NCBI RefSeq assembly: GCF_001428105.1
Contig: NZ_LMSJ01000045.1
Location: forward strand, 238,318 to 302,317
Direction of reading: 5' to 3'
Length of the DNA stretch: 64,000 nt
Source of the DNA: Paenibacillus sp. Soil766
GTDB lineage: Bacteria > Bacillota > Bacilli > Paenibacillales > NBRC-103111
In this document: one piece after another, positions 16,702-26,510 of the stretch
Numbering within the stretch: the first letter of the stretch is position 1
Layout of the letters: each line of letters starts with the position of its first letter
Position numbers and translations under genes: made by a program
Notes under the pieces: generated by a model
What the model saw: only the letters and a program-made list of their open reading frames with translations
Told to the model about the DNA's origin: nothing
Databases searched by the model: none

Positions 16702-18996
16702 ATGACTAAAAAAATTAAGTTACGATCTTTGCTACTTGGAGGGTTTTTTACCCTTCTTTTTGTTGTCCTCATGGTTAAAGTCTATTGGATTCAAGTGGTA
16801 GAAGCATCCTGGTTGCTAGAGAAGGCAGAGAAGAGATGGGAAACGGATAAAGTGCTGGCCCCCTTACGCGGATCGATCTTGGATCGTAATGATAAGGTGC
16901 TTGCCATAGAAGCAACAGCCTATACGATAGCTCTAAATCCGAAAGTAATCGATGCTTTGCACATTGCCGAGGATGTGACCCAAGGGTTGGCCGATATTTT
17001 GAAAGAATCCGAAGCCTCTCGTTCTGAACTAGTAAATAAGATTCGCGAAAGAGCAACGAAGAAAAATCTGGATGGTACCGACTTCGCTGCCAATGTAGAA
17101 ATACGTAACGAGGGTTGGAAGATTGAGAAAGAAAAGGCGGATCAAGTCCGCGCGCTCATCGCGAATATTCAATTGAAACTGGGTACCAAAAAGCCCGTAG
17201 GGATTTCGATCCTAGAAGATGAAAAGCGATACTATCCAGGTGAATCTTTGGCGAGTCATATACTAGGGTATACGAACAAAGAAGGTGAAGCAGCACTTGG
17301 CCTTGAGCTGCAATTAAACGACACCCTCAAGGGTACTCCAGGAATGCTAAGCTATGAAAAGGATGGCAAAGGCGTAGAACTTCCCGACGCCAAAGTCAAC
17401 TATAAACCTGCGGAAGACGGAAACAATGTTAGACTTACGATCGACAAAAACATACAGTTCTATTTAGAGAGCGCTCTAGCAAAAGTCAATGACAAATGGC
17501 ATCCGAAAGGCTTAACAGCGATCGCGGTTGATCCGAAAACGATGGAAATATTAGGAATGGCGAACACGCCTACTTTTAATCCGAATACGTATTGGAATTT
17601 TAATAGTCAAAATGATTTTAGGAATGGCGCAGTGGCTTCGCGCTATGAACCTGGTTCTACCTTTAAGCTAGTTACTCTTGCAGGAGCTGTGGAAGAGGGC
17701 TTGTTTAATCCGACAGAAACCTATCAATCGGGTGCAATTAAAGTCTCAGACCGTATTCTCCATGACCATAATCTCGTTGGGTGGGGAAAAATTACCTTCT
17801 TAGAAGGTCTGAAGAGGTCTAGTAACGTTGCTTTTGTAAAGCTAGGAATCGAAAAGTTAACGCAGAATAAACTACGTGATTATATTCTTAAGTTTGGTTT
17901 TGATCAAAAAACGAATATTGATATGCCTGGTGAAGTTAAAGGGCTTATTGACATGAAGTACCCATCTGAGTTCGCAACGGCAACTTACGGACAAGGGAAA
18001 GTCGTTGTGACGGCTATCCAACAAACGGCCGCTTATGCAGCCATTGCGAATGGTGGTAAATTGATGTGGCCGCACATTGTGAAGGACATCCTTGACCCCA
18101 AAACAGGGAAGGTAATCACAGCGTATGAACCTCAAGTGATCAGACAAGTTGTAAGTCCACAAACGGCGACGCAAGTGAGTGAATATTTAGAGCAAGTCGT
18201 ATCTGATCAAGAAGTAGGGACTGGTAAACTTGCCTATATGGAAGATTATCGAATAGCAGCAAAAACAGGGACTGCGAATATCGTACTTCCTGGTGAAAAA
18301 ACGTACTCACCCGATACGTGGGTAATCTCATTTATTGGCTATGCGCCAGTTGAGGATCCACGGATTCTAATTACACTTATCGCAGATCAGCCTGATCTTG
18401 GCGGAAACTATCATTTAGGCGGGCAAGTCTTAGCGCCTGCTTTCAAAGAAATCGTAGGCGAGTCTTTACAGTACATGGGGGTTGCCTCAAGTAAGAAACC
18501 GAAAACAATCACCAAAGAAGCGAATCGTCTAAATGTACCGAACTTGTTAGATGTTACATCGACAAGCGCGAAAGGGACTGCCAAAGATATTGGCCTATCA
18601 CTTGAAGTTTTTGGTAAAGGTGAGACGGTGGTTGATCAGTTTCCCAAGGCTGGCACTCAAATTTTATCAACGCAGCATATTTACGTTGCCATGCAACCCG
18701 TTGAGGAAATGCCGCTTCCGAATCTAGTTGGTAAATCCCTACGTGATGCCGTTGAGACTTGTTCCTTCTTCAAAATTGATTGTCAAACTACAGGGGAAGG
18801 GTATGTGTCAGAGCAATCCGCTGCAGGTGAAGGACGTGGCGTAACACTGCAACTCAAGCCGTTAAGTGATAAATCAGACACAGCAAGCGGAGCTACTCCT
18901 GTTGCAACACCAACGAATGCAGCGACGCCATCATCAACGCCTAATGCCAAGACAGAGACACAACGAACGACAGCAACAGCAAATAAGCAACGTTAG
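16702..18996 (+). CDS. pbpB: Septal penicillin-binding protein 2B (class B PBP with PASTA domains)
   Basis: A 764-residue class B transpeptidase that crosslinks septal peptidoglycan. It has one N-terminal membrane segment (about 9-27), a dimerisation domain with LRGSILDRNDKVLA, then the transpeptidase domain with STFK (Ser319 nucleophile), SSN and KTGTAN (about 521). Two PASTA domains follow (about 610-740). A Thr/Ala/Pro-rich tail closes it. By position and size it is the PBP2B/FtsI partner of FtsW. The SD is weak for this cluster. Confidence 0.93.
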   Translation: MTKKIKLRSLLLGGFFTLLFVVLMVKVYWIQVVEASWLLEKAEKRWETDKVLAPLRGSILDRNDKVLAIEATAYTIALNPKVIDALHIAEDVTQGLADILKESEASRSELVNKIRERATKKNLDGTDFAANVEIRNEGWKIEKEKADQVRALIANIQLKLGTKKPVGISILEDEKRYYPGESLASHILGYTNKEGEAALGLELQLNDTLKGTPGMLSYEKDGKGVELPDAKVNYKPAEDGNNVRLTIDKNIQFYLESALAKVNDKWHPKGLTAIAVDPKTMEILGMANTPTFNPNTYWNFNSQNDFRNGAVASRYEPGSTFKLVTLAGAVEEGLFNPTETYQSGAIKVSDRILHDHNLVGWGKITFLEGLKRSSNVAFVKLGIEKLTQNKLRDYILKFGFDQKTNIDMPGEVKGLIDMKYPSEFATATYGQGKVVVTAIQQTAAYAAIANGGKLMWPHIVKDILDPKTGKVITAYEPQVIRQVVSPQTATQVSEYLEQVVSDQEVGTGKLAYMEDYRIAAKTGTANIVLPGEKTYSPDTWVISFIGYAPVEDPRILITLIADQPDLGGNYHLGGQVLAPAFKEIVGESLQYMGVASSKKPKTITKEANRLNVPNLLDVTSTSAKGTAKDIGLSLEVFGKGETVVDQFPKAGTQILSTQHIYVAMQPVEEMPLPNLVGKSLRDAVETCSFFKIDCQTTGEGYVSEQSAAGEGRGVTLQLKPLSDKSDTASGATPVATPTNAATPSSTPNAKTETQRTTATANKQR

Positions 18997-19028
18997 TGAA
19001 CAGCTTGTTCTAACCCCTGGTTGTCCCG

Positions 19029-19057
19029 AATAGTCATGTTAGGAATGAACATGACAT
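19029..19057 (+). promoter_or_regulatory. Candidate sigma-E promoter for spoVD, with an inverted repeat
   Basis: AATAGT (19029-19034) and CATGACAT (19050-19057) are 15 bases apart and resemble sigma-E -35 and -10 elements. Bacillus spoVD is known to be sigma-E controlled. The same bases hold a perfect inverted repeat GTCATGTT/AACATGAC (19033-19055), so a hairpin or operator is a competing reading. Confidence 0.35.
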
Positions 19058-19082
19058 TAGTGGGAAGGGAGACTGAACGTTC

Positions 19083-21011
19083 ATGCGGGCTTCTAACGTT
19101 ACCGTTCGTCGCAGATTGTTTACGGCGTTAATTATTGGAACTGTCATCTTTACTGCACTTATCATCCGCTTAGCTTATGTCCAGCTTGTGATTGGACAAG
19201 ATCTAGCGAAGAAGGCTAATGACAGTTGGCGTAGAGAAATTGATTTTGCACCCAAACGAGGCGAAATTCAAGACCGTAATGGCTTGACGCTTACGTATAG
19301 TATGAGTACTCCTACGCTTGTGGCGATTCCTATACAAATTAAAGATGCTCACGCCACAGCAGCTAAATTGGCACAAGTGTTGGACGGCAATGAAGATGAC
19401 ATTTACAAGCAAATTACCAAGAAGGCAATGCAAAACTATATAAAGCCATCGGGCCGTAAAATTACGATTGAGAAGGCGAAGGAGGTTCGTGAACTGCAAC
19501 TGCCCGGCATCGTGGTAGCTGAGGATAATAAACGCTATTATCCGTATGGTTCGCTTGCTGCTCATATTCTTGGTTTCGCGGGGATTGATAAAGGACTAAC
19601 AGGGATTGAGTCTAAGTACAACTCCCAACTGACAGGCCTGGCAGGGAATATTGCCTATATGACAGATGCGGCAGGCCGGACATTACCTGGTACAACGGAT
19701 ACGTACACCCCGCCTAAAGATGGGTTGAATGTGAAACTGACCATCGACAGCCATCTGCAATCGGTGATGGAACGTTCGTTAGATCAAGCAATGGTGCAAT
19801 ATCAAGCGCAGAATGTCATTGCCATCATGATGGATCCGAATACTGGCGAGATCTTGTCAATGGGCAGCCGACCGACGTATGATCCAGCCAAATATATGGA
19901 GTCGCCGGCTGAAACGTACAATCGGAATTTACCGATTTGGAAAACGTATGAGCCAGGTTCTACATTTAAGATTATTACCCTTGCCGCAGCGCTGGAAGAA
20001 AAGAAAGTAGATCTAAAGAATGAGCAGTTCTTTGATCCAGGCGCTATTGAAGTTGGAGGAGCAAGGCTGCGTTGTTGGAAACGCGGTGGGCATGGCAGCG
20101 AAACGATGCTGCAGGTTGTTCAGAACTCATGCAACCCGGGGTTCGTTGTGATGGGGCAACGGTTAGGGAAAGAGAAATTATTTGATTATATTTCCCGATT
20201 TGGTTTTGGTAAAAAGACAGGTATTGATCTTGGCGGTGAAGAGAATGGGATTATGTTCAAACCATCGCAAGTAGGTCCTGTGGAGTTGGCCACAACCGCG
20301 TTCGGTCAAGGGGTTTCCGTAACACCAATCCAGCAAATTACTGCGGTCTCAGCAGCGATCAATGGCGGCAAGCTATTTAAGCCTTATGTTGCCAAATCAT
20401 TTTCCAATCCGGATACGGGTGAAGTTGTCGATGTTGTTGAGCCAGAGTTAGTCCGAAATGTCATTTCGGAGGATACGTCCAGACAAGTTCGTGAAGCGCT
20501 GGAGAGCGTTGTCGCGAAGGGGACGGGGCGCAATGCATTTATTGACGGCTATCGTGTTGGCGGAAAAACAGGAACAGCCCAGAAGGTTATCAATGGACGT
20601 TATTCACCTGATGAGCATATCGTGTCATTCATTGGCTTTGCGCCTGCGGATAATCCGAAAATTGTTGTCTATGCGGCAGTAGATGATCCGAAAGGGATTC
20701 AATTCGGGGGTCTGATTGCAGCTCCTTTAGTCAGAGATATCATGGCGGATGCACTGCGTTACATGAAGGTTGAACCGGACAAGAATCAACTGGATAAAGA
20801 TTATCGCTATGGTGAAATTCCAGTTGTTGAAGTGCCGGACTTGGTTGGAGCGTCAGTTGATGATATATTAGAAGACCTGAACATGAATTTTAAGCTGGCC
20901 AAATCCGGGAATGGGAAGTATGTCATCTCTCAAGCCCCTAAAGCAGGCTCACGTGTGGATCAGGGTTCTACGATTCGTATCTTCTTATCCAATGTAGATC
21001 CTGAAAAGTAA
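19083..21011 (+). CDS. spoVD: Stage V sporulation protein D (class B PBP, SpoVD)
   Basis: A 642-residue class B PBP, paralogue of the gene just upstream. It has an N-terminal membrane segment (about 10-30), RGEIQDRNG, STFK with Ser293, a Cys-containing region (LRCWKRGGHGS, QNSCNPG) typical of SpoVD, KTGTAQ (Lys495) and one C-terminal PASTA domain (about 580-638). SpoVD makes cortex peptidoglycan with SpoVE; the extra cysteines are the known target of redox control by StoA/ResA-like proteins. A single PASTA domain and the order pbpB-spoVD support the call. Confidence 0.9.
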   Translation: MRASNVTVRRRLFTALIIGTVIFTALIIRLAYVQLVIGQDLAKKANDSWRREIDFAPKRGEIQDRNGLTLTYSMSTPTLVAIPIQIKDAHATAAKLAQVLDGNEDDIYKQITKKAMQNYIKPSGRKITIEKAKEVRELQLPGIVVAEDNKRYYPYGSLAAHILGFAGIDKGLTGIESKYNSQLTGLAGNIAYMTDAAGRTLPGTTDTYTPPKDGLNVKLTIDSHLQSVMERSLDQAMVQYQAQNVIAIMMDPNTGEILSMGSRPTYDPAKYMESPAETYNRNLPIWKTYEPGSTFKIITLAAALEEKKVDLKNEQFFDPGAIEVGGARLRCWKRGGHGSETMLQVVQNSCNPGFVVMGQRLGKEKLFDYISRFGFGKKTGIDLGGEENGIMFKPSQVGPVELATTAFGQGVSVTPIQQITAVSAAINGGKLFKPYVAKSFSNPDTGEVVDVVEPELVRNVISEDTSRQVREALESVVAKGTGRNAFIDGYRVGGKTGTAQKVINGRYSPDEHIVSFIGFAPADNPKIVVYAAVDDPKGIQFGGLIAAPLVRDIMADALRYMKVEPDKNQLDKDYRYGEIPVVEVPDLVGASVDDILEDLNMNFKLAKSGNGKYVISQAPKAGSRVDQGSTIRIFLSNVDPEK

Positions 21012-21123
21012 CCATCATAGACAAAAAAACAAAAAAAGATTTATCAATAAGACATGTTTAGCTTTTCTACCTGCATAAAATTGTCCATAATAGATAGAGA
21101 ATTCAAGGAAGAGAGGGTTGCTT

Positions 21124-22614
21124 ATGAAACTGCAGGAGCTTGCTTCCGCACTGCTCATTACCCACATTCATGGCGATAAAGACACGGAAATCACGGGAAT
21201 TGAGGCAGACTCTCGTAAAATAAAGCCGGGTGATTTGTTTTTTTGTATCCCTGGATTAACCGTTGATGGTCACGATTACGCCCCTAAAGCGATTGCGCTT
21301 GGGGCTTCTGCGCTTGTTACGGAGAGAGTGCTGGACCTACCAGTCACTCAACTCGTTGTAAAAGATGCCAGGTATGCCATGGCAGCTCTTTCTGCGCATT
21401 TTTTCGGGTACCCAAGTAAAGAACTTAAAATTATCGGAATTACCGGAACGAATGGGAAAACGACATCTACGTATTTGCTGGAAAAAATCATCGCAGATCA
21501 AGGCTTTGTCACCGGGTTAATGGGCAATATTCATATTAAAATTGGTGATACCTATATAGAAAATAAAGCCACAAATACCCAGGAATCCATGGAGCTTCAA
21601 CGGATCCTTCGAACTATGGCGGATTCTGGCGTTCAGTATTGCGTCATGGAGGTTACGTCGAGCGGCTTAGATATGGGACGGGTGAAGGGCATCAATTTCC
21701 GTTCAAGCATTTTTACGAATCTTACACAAGATCATTTGAATGAACATAAAACCATGGAAGCGTATGCTGCTGCGAAAAGCTTATTATTTTCCAGACTTGG
21801 GAATGGCTTTTCGGCTGATCCGGAAAGCAGGCAGTATGCGATTCTCAACGTGGATGATGAAGCGTCAAGCATGATGCAGAAGGTAACCGCTGCACAAGTT
21901 ATTAGCTACGGCATAGAACGTGAATGCGATGTGCGCGCTACAGACATTCGTATGTCCGCCAAAGGAACTGAATTTCAAGTGAAATCCTTTGCTGGCGAAG
22001 CATTTTTCCGTATGCAACTAGTCGGTAAATTCAATGTGTATAATGCACTTGGAGCCATTGCGGCGGCATTAGCAGAAGGATTTGCACTGGAAGCGATTCG
22101 TGATAGTCTGGAGCGTATAGCACTCGTAGAAGGTAGAATGGAAGTCGTGAACGAGGGGCAAGACTATTTGGTTTTAGTTGACTATGCGCATACGCCGGAT
22201 GGTTTAGAGAATGCCCTCTCCACGGTAAGTGAGTTTGCCGAAGGAAAAATCATTACCGTATTTGGTTGTGGCGGTGATCGCGACAAAACGAAGCGTCCCA
22301 TCATGGGGAAAGTGGCTGCACACTATAGCGACCTTCTTTATGTAACGTCTGATAATCCGCGCACAGAAGATCCAGATGCGATATTGGCAGATATTGAGCC
22401 GGGGCTCAAAGAAGTTAATTACCCAGATAATCAATATATTTTACTGGCTGATCGTAAAAAAGCGATACAAAAGGCTATTGAAGGGGCAGGCCCTAAAGAT
22501 GTAATATTGATAGCGGGAAAAGGCCACGAAACGTATCAGGATATCATGGGTGTCAAGCATGATTTCGACGATCGGTTGGTGGCTAAGGCTGCGATAAGGG
22601 GGAGAACACAGTGA
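21124..22614 (+). CDS. murE: UDP-MurNAc-L-Ala-D-Glu:meso-DAP ligase MurE
   Basis: A 496-residue Mur ligase that adds the third residue to the UDP-MurNAc peptide. The ATP loop GTNGKTTST is near residues 108-116. The DNPR motif at 410-413 is the signature for meso-diaminopimelate rather than lysine. That fits the dapH/patA/dapL genes later in the window. I start at ATG 21124 (GAGAGGG six bases upstream) rather than TTG 21118. It ends overlapping murF by four bases. Confidence 0.95.
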   Translation: MKLQELASALLITHIHGDKDTEITGIEADSRKIKPGDLFFCIPGLTVDGHDYAPKAIALGASALVTERVLDLPVTQLVVKDARYAMAALSAHFFGYPSKELKIIGITGTNGKTTSTYLLEKIIADQGFVTGLMGNIHIKIGDTYIENKATNTQESMELQRILRTMADSGVQYCVMEVTSSGLDMGRVKGINFRSSIFTNLTQDHLNEHKTMEAYAAAKSLLFSRLGNGFSADPESRQYAILNVDDEASSMMQKVTAAQVISYGIERECDVRATDIRMSAKGTEFQVKSFAGEAFFRMQLVGKFNVYNALGAIAAALAEGFALEAIRDSLERIALVEGRMEVVNEGQDYLVLVDYAHTPDGLENALSTVSEFAEGKIITVFGCGGDRDKTKRPIMGKVAAHYSDLLYVTSDNPRTEDPDAILADIEPGLKEVNYPDNQYILLADRKKAIQKAIEGAGPKDVILIAGKGHETYQDIMGVKHDFDDRLVAKAAIRGRTQ

Positions 22615-23993
22615 TTCAGCGTACATTAGGTCAAATAGCTACGATGCTCCATAGTGAAGTGTCCAGTGTTCATGGTGACATTTTGATTAAAGGAGTCTCT
22701 ACAGATACACGTTCGATTCAAGCTGGCAGTCTGTTTATCCCGCTTATCGGAGACAATTTTGATGGACACCAGTATGTAGAAGATGCTTATCAGAAAGGGG
22801 CTGCGGCTGTTCTCTGGCAAGAGGATCATGGTTCGGTTCCAAGCGGTATCCCCTACATTCAAGTCGAGGATACACTCGCAGCACTTCAGGGTTTGGCCAA
22901 AGCTTACCGCCAAGAGCTTCCTGTTCGCATCATTGGAATTACCGGAAGTAACGGCAAGACAACAACCAAAGATTTGGTAGCAGCTGTGCTAGGCAGCTCA
23001 TATGAGGTTCATAAAACGAAGGGCAACCTGAATAACCATATTGGATTACCTCTTACACTTCTGCTTCTTGAAGAAACGACGCAATTTGCAGTCGTCGAAA
23101 TGGGCATGAGCGGACGCGGCGAAATTGCGCTGTTATCCGAGATTGCTGAACCAGATGCTGCCATTATCACTATGATCGGTGAGTCGCATATGCTTCAGCT
23201 GGGCTCAAGGGATGAGATTGCACGGGCAAAAGCGGAAATCGTAACAGGCATGCCTGCGCATAGCTTGATCATTTATAACGGGGATGAGCCGTTGATTGAA
23301 CAAGCACTAGGCGAGCTGGATTTGCCGAAGGGCCTCCAACGCATTCGCTTCGGGCATGGCCAAGATAATGATCGATTCCCGACTGGTATTCGCATGGATG
23401 CAGACGGGGCTTATTTCACCATTAATTCCCCAGGCTACGCGGAATTGTTCATTCCCTTGCTTGGCACGCATAACGTCGTGAACACGCTCGCGGCCATTGC
23501 CGTCGGCGAGACCTTCGGCGTCACGCCAAGTGCCGTTGCAGCGGGGCTTCGCGCGCTGCAGATGACAAGCATGCGCATCGAGAAGCTCACGGCAGCCTCT
23601 GGGCTGACCGTGCTTAACGATGCGTACAACGCCAGCCCCGCCTCGATGCGGGCGGCGATTGCCTTGACCGAGCAGCTGAGCGGCTTCGGTCGGAAGTTCC
23701 TCGTGCTCGGCGACATGCTGGAGCTTGGCGAGCACGAAGAGCAGTTCCATCGCGGCATTGGCTCGATGCTGTCTCCGGAACGTGTAGACTACGTCTTCAC
23801 GTTCGGTCGTCTCGGCCGCTTCATCGCGGATGAAGCGGCGAAGCAGTTTCCGCAGGCGCAGGTGCGTGCCTACGACGACAAGGCGCAGCTCGCGGAGGAG
23901 CTTGCAGCGCTCGCCAGCGCTGAGGATCTCGTGCTCGTGAAAGGATCACGCGGGATGCGGCTTGAGAAGGTTGTCCAACTCTTACTAGCCTAA
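22611..23993 (+). CDS. murF: UDP-MurNAc-tripeptide:D-Ala-D-Ala ligase MurF
   Basis: A 460-residue Mur ligase that adds D-Ala-D-Ala and completes the pentapeptide. It has the ATP loop GITGSNGKTTTKD (about 106-118) and the conserved VLNDAYNASPASMRA. The start is GTG in a GTGA overlap with the murE stop, behind AAGGGGGA. The 3' half (about 23440-23990) is strikingly GC-rich: 39 G+C in the 60 bases at 23461-23520 against 25 at 23041-23100. The protein still reads through as normal MurF. Confidence 0.95.
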   Translation: MIQRTLGQIATMLHSEVSSVHGDILIKGVSTDTRSIQAGSLFIPLIGDNFDGHQYVEDAYQKGAAAVLWQEDHGSVPSGIPYIQVEDTLAALQGLAKAYRQELPVRIIGITGSNGKTTTKDLVAAVLGSSYEVHKTKGNLNNHIGLPLTLLLLEETTQFAVVEMGMSGRGEIALLSEIAEPDAAIITMIGESHMLQLGSRDEIARAKAEIVTGMPAHSLIIYNGDEPLIEQALGELDLPKGLQRIRFGHGQDNDRFPTGIRMDADGAYFTINSPGYAELFIPLLGTHNVVNTLAAIAVGETFGVTPSAVAAGLRALQMTSMRIEKLTAASGLTVLNDAYNASPASMRAAIALTEQLSGFGRKFLVLGDMLELGEHEEQFHRGIGSMLSPERVDYVFTFGRLGRFIADEAAKQFPQAQVRAYDDKAQLAEELAALASAEDLVLVKGSRGMRLEKVVQLLLA

Positions 23994-24053
23994 TTAGCGT
24001 AATAGTATGCCATATTTGAAATAGAGTAACGGAAATGAGCAGGGGGAACCAAC

Positions 24054-25013
24054 GTGGAAAACGCAGTATTATTAACAATGGGTGTAGCATTTGTGCTTGC
24101 GCTAATCATGGGGCCATTATGTATACCTATTTTGCGACGCATGAAATTTGGTCAGCAAATTCGTGAGGATGGTCCGCAGGGTCATCTCAAAAAACAAGGT
24201 ACACCAACGATGGGCGGCGTCATTATTTTACTCGCGCTTTCCTTGGCTACACTTCGTTTTGCTGACAAAAATACAGATTTACTCATTTTATTATTAGCTT
24301 CCTTAGGTTATGGACTTGTTGGTTTCCTTGATGACTATATCAAAATTATTTTTAAACGTTCATTGGGACTTACAGCCAAGCAAAAGCTTTTTGGTCAATT
24401 ATTGATTGCAGCCATTGTCTGTTATTTACTCGTTATGCAAGGACATAGCACAGATATTTATGTACCGTTCGTTTCGTATCATATGAATGCGGGTTGGTTG
24501 TATTTTCCGTTAATGGCTATTTTGATGCTAGGCGCTTCGAATGCGGTTAACTTTACGGATGGCTTGGACGGCTTGTTAGCGGGGACAAGTGCAATTGCAT
24601 TTGGAGCTTACACCATTATTGCCATGAATAATACACAGCCAGAAGCAGCGATCTTCTCAGCGGCTATGGTTGGCGCGGTACTCGGATTTCTTGTCTTCAA
24701 TGCGCATCCGGCTAAAGTATTCATGGGTGACACTGGTTCTTTGGGAATCGGTGGTGGACTAGTCGCCGTTGCCATCTTAACGAAATCAGAACTTCTTCTC
24801 GCGATTATTGGCGGAGTTTTCTTAATTGAAATTCTATCTGTTGTCATCCAAGTTGTTTCTTTCAAAACAAGAAAAAAACGCGTATTCAAAATGAGTCCGA
24901 TTCATCATCACTTTGAGTTGGTGGGATGGTCCGAGTGGCGAGTCGTAATTACTTTCTGGGCTGTAGGTTTAGTGCTTGCTGTGCTCGGATTATATATGAA
25001 TGAGGTGTTGTAG
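24054..25013 (+). CDS. mraY: Phospho-N-acetylmuramoyl-pentapeptide transferase MraY
   Basis: A 319-residue integral membrane enzyme (about ten membrane segments). It moves phospho-MurNAc-pentapeptide to undecaprenyl phosphate, giving lipid I. Conserved cytoplasmic motifs: [32 protein letters not shown] and PIHHHFE. The start is GTG 24054 with AGGGGG upstream. Base composition returns to the cluster norm right after the GC-rich end of murF. Confidence 0.97.
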   Translation: MENAVLLTMGVAFVLALIMGPLCIPILRRMKFGQQIREDGPQGHLKKQGTPTMGGVIILLALSLATLRFADKNTDLLILLLASLGYGLVGFLDDYIKIIFKRSLGLTAKQKLFGQLLIAAIVCYLLVMQGHSTDIYVPFVSYHMNAGWLYFPLMAILMLGASNAVNFTDGLDGLLAGTSAIAFGAYTIIAMNNTQPEAAIFSAAMVGAVLGFLVFNAHPAKVFMGDTGSLGIGGGLVAVAILTKSELLLAIIGGVFLIEILSVVIQVVSFKTRKKRVFKMSPIHHHFELVGWSEWRVVITFWAVGLVLAVLGLYMNEVL

Positions 25014-25016
25014 AAC

Positions 25017-26411
25017 ATGAAGCATCCGCGGGATTATCGTGGACTCGAAGTGATCGTACTTGGCTTGGCTCGCAGCGGTGTCGCTGCAGCTAAGCTTTTT
25101 CATCAAAAAGGAGCTATCGTCACTGTCAATGACAAAAAGGAACGAAGTGCGTGCCCTGAAGCCGACGAACTTACGGCTCTGGGTATTTCTGTTGTATGCG
25201 GGTTTCATCCGGACTCCCTCGTGCATGAGGGGGTTGCACTTGTAGTGAAAAATCCTGGCATTCCGTATTCTATTGATCCGATTCGGAAGGCGGAAGCGCT
25301 AGGTATTGAGGTTGTGACAGAGGTAGAGGTCGCTTATCAATTCTGTGAAGCGCCTATTATTGGGATCACTGGCTCTAATGGGAAAACGACGACAACAACG
25401 CTGATTGGCTTGATGCTGGATGTTGCAGGTTTGAAGCCAGTTGTCGCTGGAAACATAGGCCGAGCGTTAACGGAAGCTACGCCGGAGGTGACGGCTGAGA
25501 ATTGGATGGTAGTTGAATTAAGCTCATTCCAACTAAAAGGTACAACATCATTCCGGCCAAACATTGGCTTACTTCTAAATCTATATGAAACGCATTTGGA
25601 TTATCATGGCTCCATGGACGATTATATCGCCTCTAAAGCCAAAATTTTTGAGAATCAAACAGAGGCAGATACAGCCATTTTGAATTGGGATGACGAAGTA
25701 TGTCGAAGTCTCATGCCGAGTTTGAAGGCGAAACAATTTCATTTCTCACTTGTCGAAAAACTTGCATATGGCGTCTATTTGGATGCGGAGACGGACTGTC
25801 TTGTGTATGCGAATGGGCGGAATCAGGTGGAGTCCATTATGCCAGCTTCTGATATGGGCATTCCGGGGAGCTTTAACGTTGCAAATGCATTGGCAGCCGC
25901 TGCGGCGGCCATCACAGCTGGCGTCGCATTGCCTGCGATTGCTGATGTGTTAAGAAGCTTCCAAGGCGTAGAACACCGTCTAGAGCTTGTAAGAGAGCTA
26001 GATGGTGTAAGCTTCTATAATAACTCGAAAGCAACGAATGCTGCCGCTTCCATAATGACCATTGAAGCTTTCGATCAACCTGTTATCTTGATAGCTGGCG
26101 GCTTGGATCGGGGTTCGAATTACATGGAACTGTTACCAACTTTTCGTGAGCGCATCAAAGGGATTGTGACTTTAGGGCAAACCAAAGAGAAAATCAAGCA
26201 TATTGCCGAGTTGGCAGGGATTAGTAAGGTACAAACCGTCGATACTGCTAAGGATGCAGCGGACGCGGTTTCTCAAGCCGTGCAGCTTGCCTGGCGAATG
26301 AGTGAGGAAGGAGACATCGTGCTTCTATCACCTGCTTGTGCAAGTTGGGATATGTTTCCATCCTATGAGGACAGGGGACGCATGTTTAAGGAGTCCGTGC
26401 ATAACCTTTAA
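25017..26411 (+). CDS. murD: UDP-MurNAc-L-Ala:D-Glu ligase MurD
   Basis: A 464-residue Mur ligase that adds D-glutamate as the second residue. An N-terminal Rossmann-like UMAG domain (VLGLARSGVAAAKL) is followed by the ATP loop GITGSNGKTTTT, NLYETHLDYHGS and the C-terminal LLSPACASWDMF motif. It starts three bases after mraY with GAGGTG in the mraY end, so the two are translated together. Confidence 0.96.
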   Translation: MKHPRDYRGLEVIVLGLARSGVAAAKLFHQKGAIVTVNDKKERSACPEADELTALGISVVCGFHPDSLVHEGVALVVKNPGIPYSIDPIRKAEALGIEVVTEVEVAYQFCEAPIIGITGSNGKTTTTTLIGLMLDVAGLKPVVAGNIGRALTEATPEVTAENWMVVELSSFQLKGTTSFRPNIGLLLNLYETHLDYHGSMDDYIASKAKIFENQTEADTAILNWDDEVCRSLMPSLKAKQFHFSLVEKLAYGVYLDAETDCLVYANGRNQVESIMPASDMGIPGSFNVANALAAAAAAITAGVALPAIADVLRSFQGVEHRLELVRELDGVSFYNNSKATNAAASIMTIEAFDQPVILIAGGLDRGSNYMELLPTFRERIKGIVTLGQTKEKIKHIAELAGISKVQTVDTAKDAADAVSQAVQLAWRMSEEGDIVLLSPACASWDMFPSYEDRGRMFKESVHNL

Positions 26412-26510
26412 GTAGGGCTTATCCACTTTGTTGGACTAGATCTTGAACAGACTCCTGTCTGTCAGCTAGCCATTAAAAGGGAGCCCACAACTGACAAAGA
26501 GGTGTCTGTA
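26412..26510 (+). other. Gap before ftsW/spoVE with a hairpin
   Basis: It holds a perfect hairpin ACAGAC-TCCT-GTCTGT (26447-26462) and a wider pair TGTCAG/CTGACA. No T-run follows, so it is not a terminator. Bacillus spoVE has sporulation promoters here; I could not place one with confidence. Confidence 0.4.

Noticed and set aside
26419-26427. TTATCCACT before ftsW/spoVE as a DnaA box
   Set aside because: Single site with a mismatch and no second box nearby.
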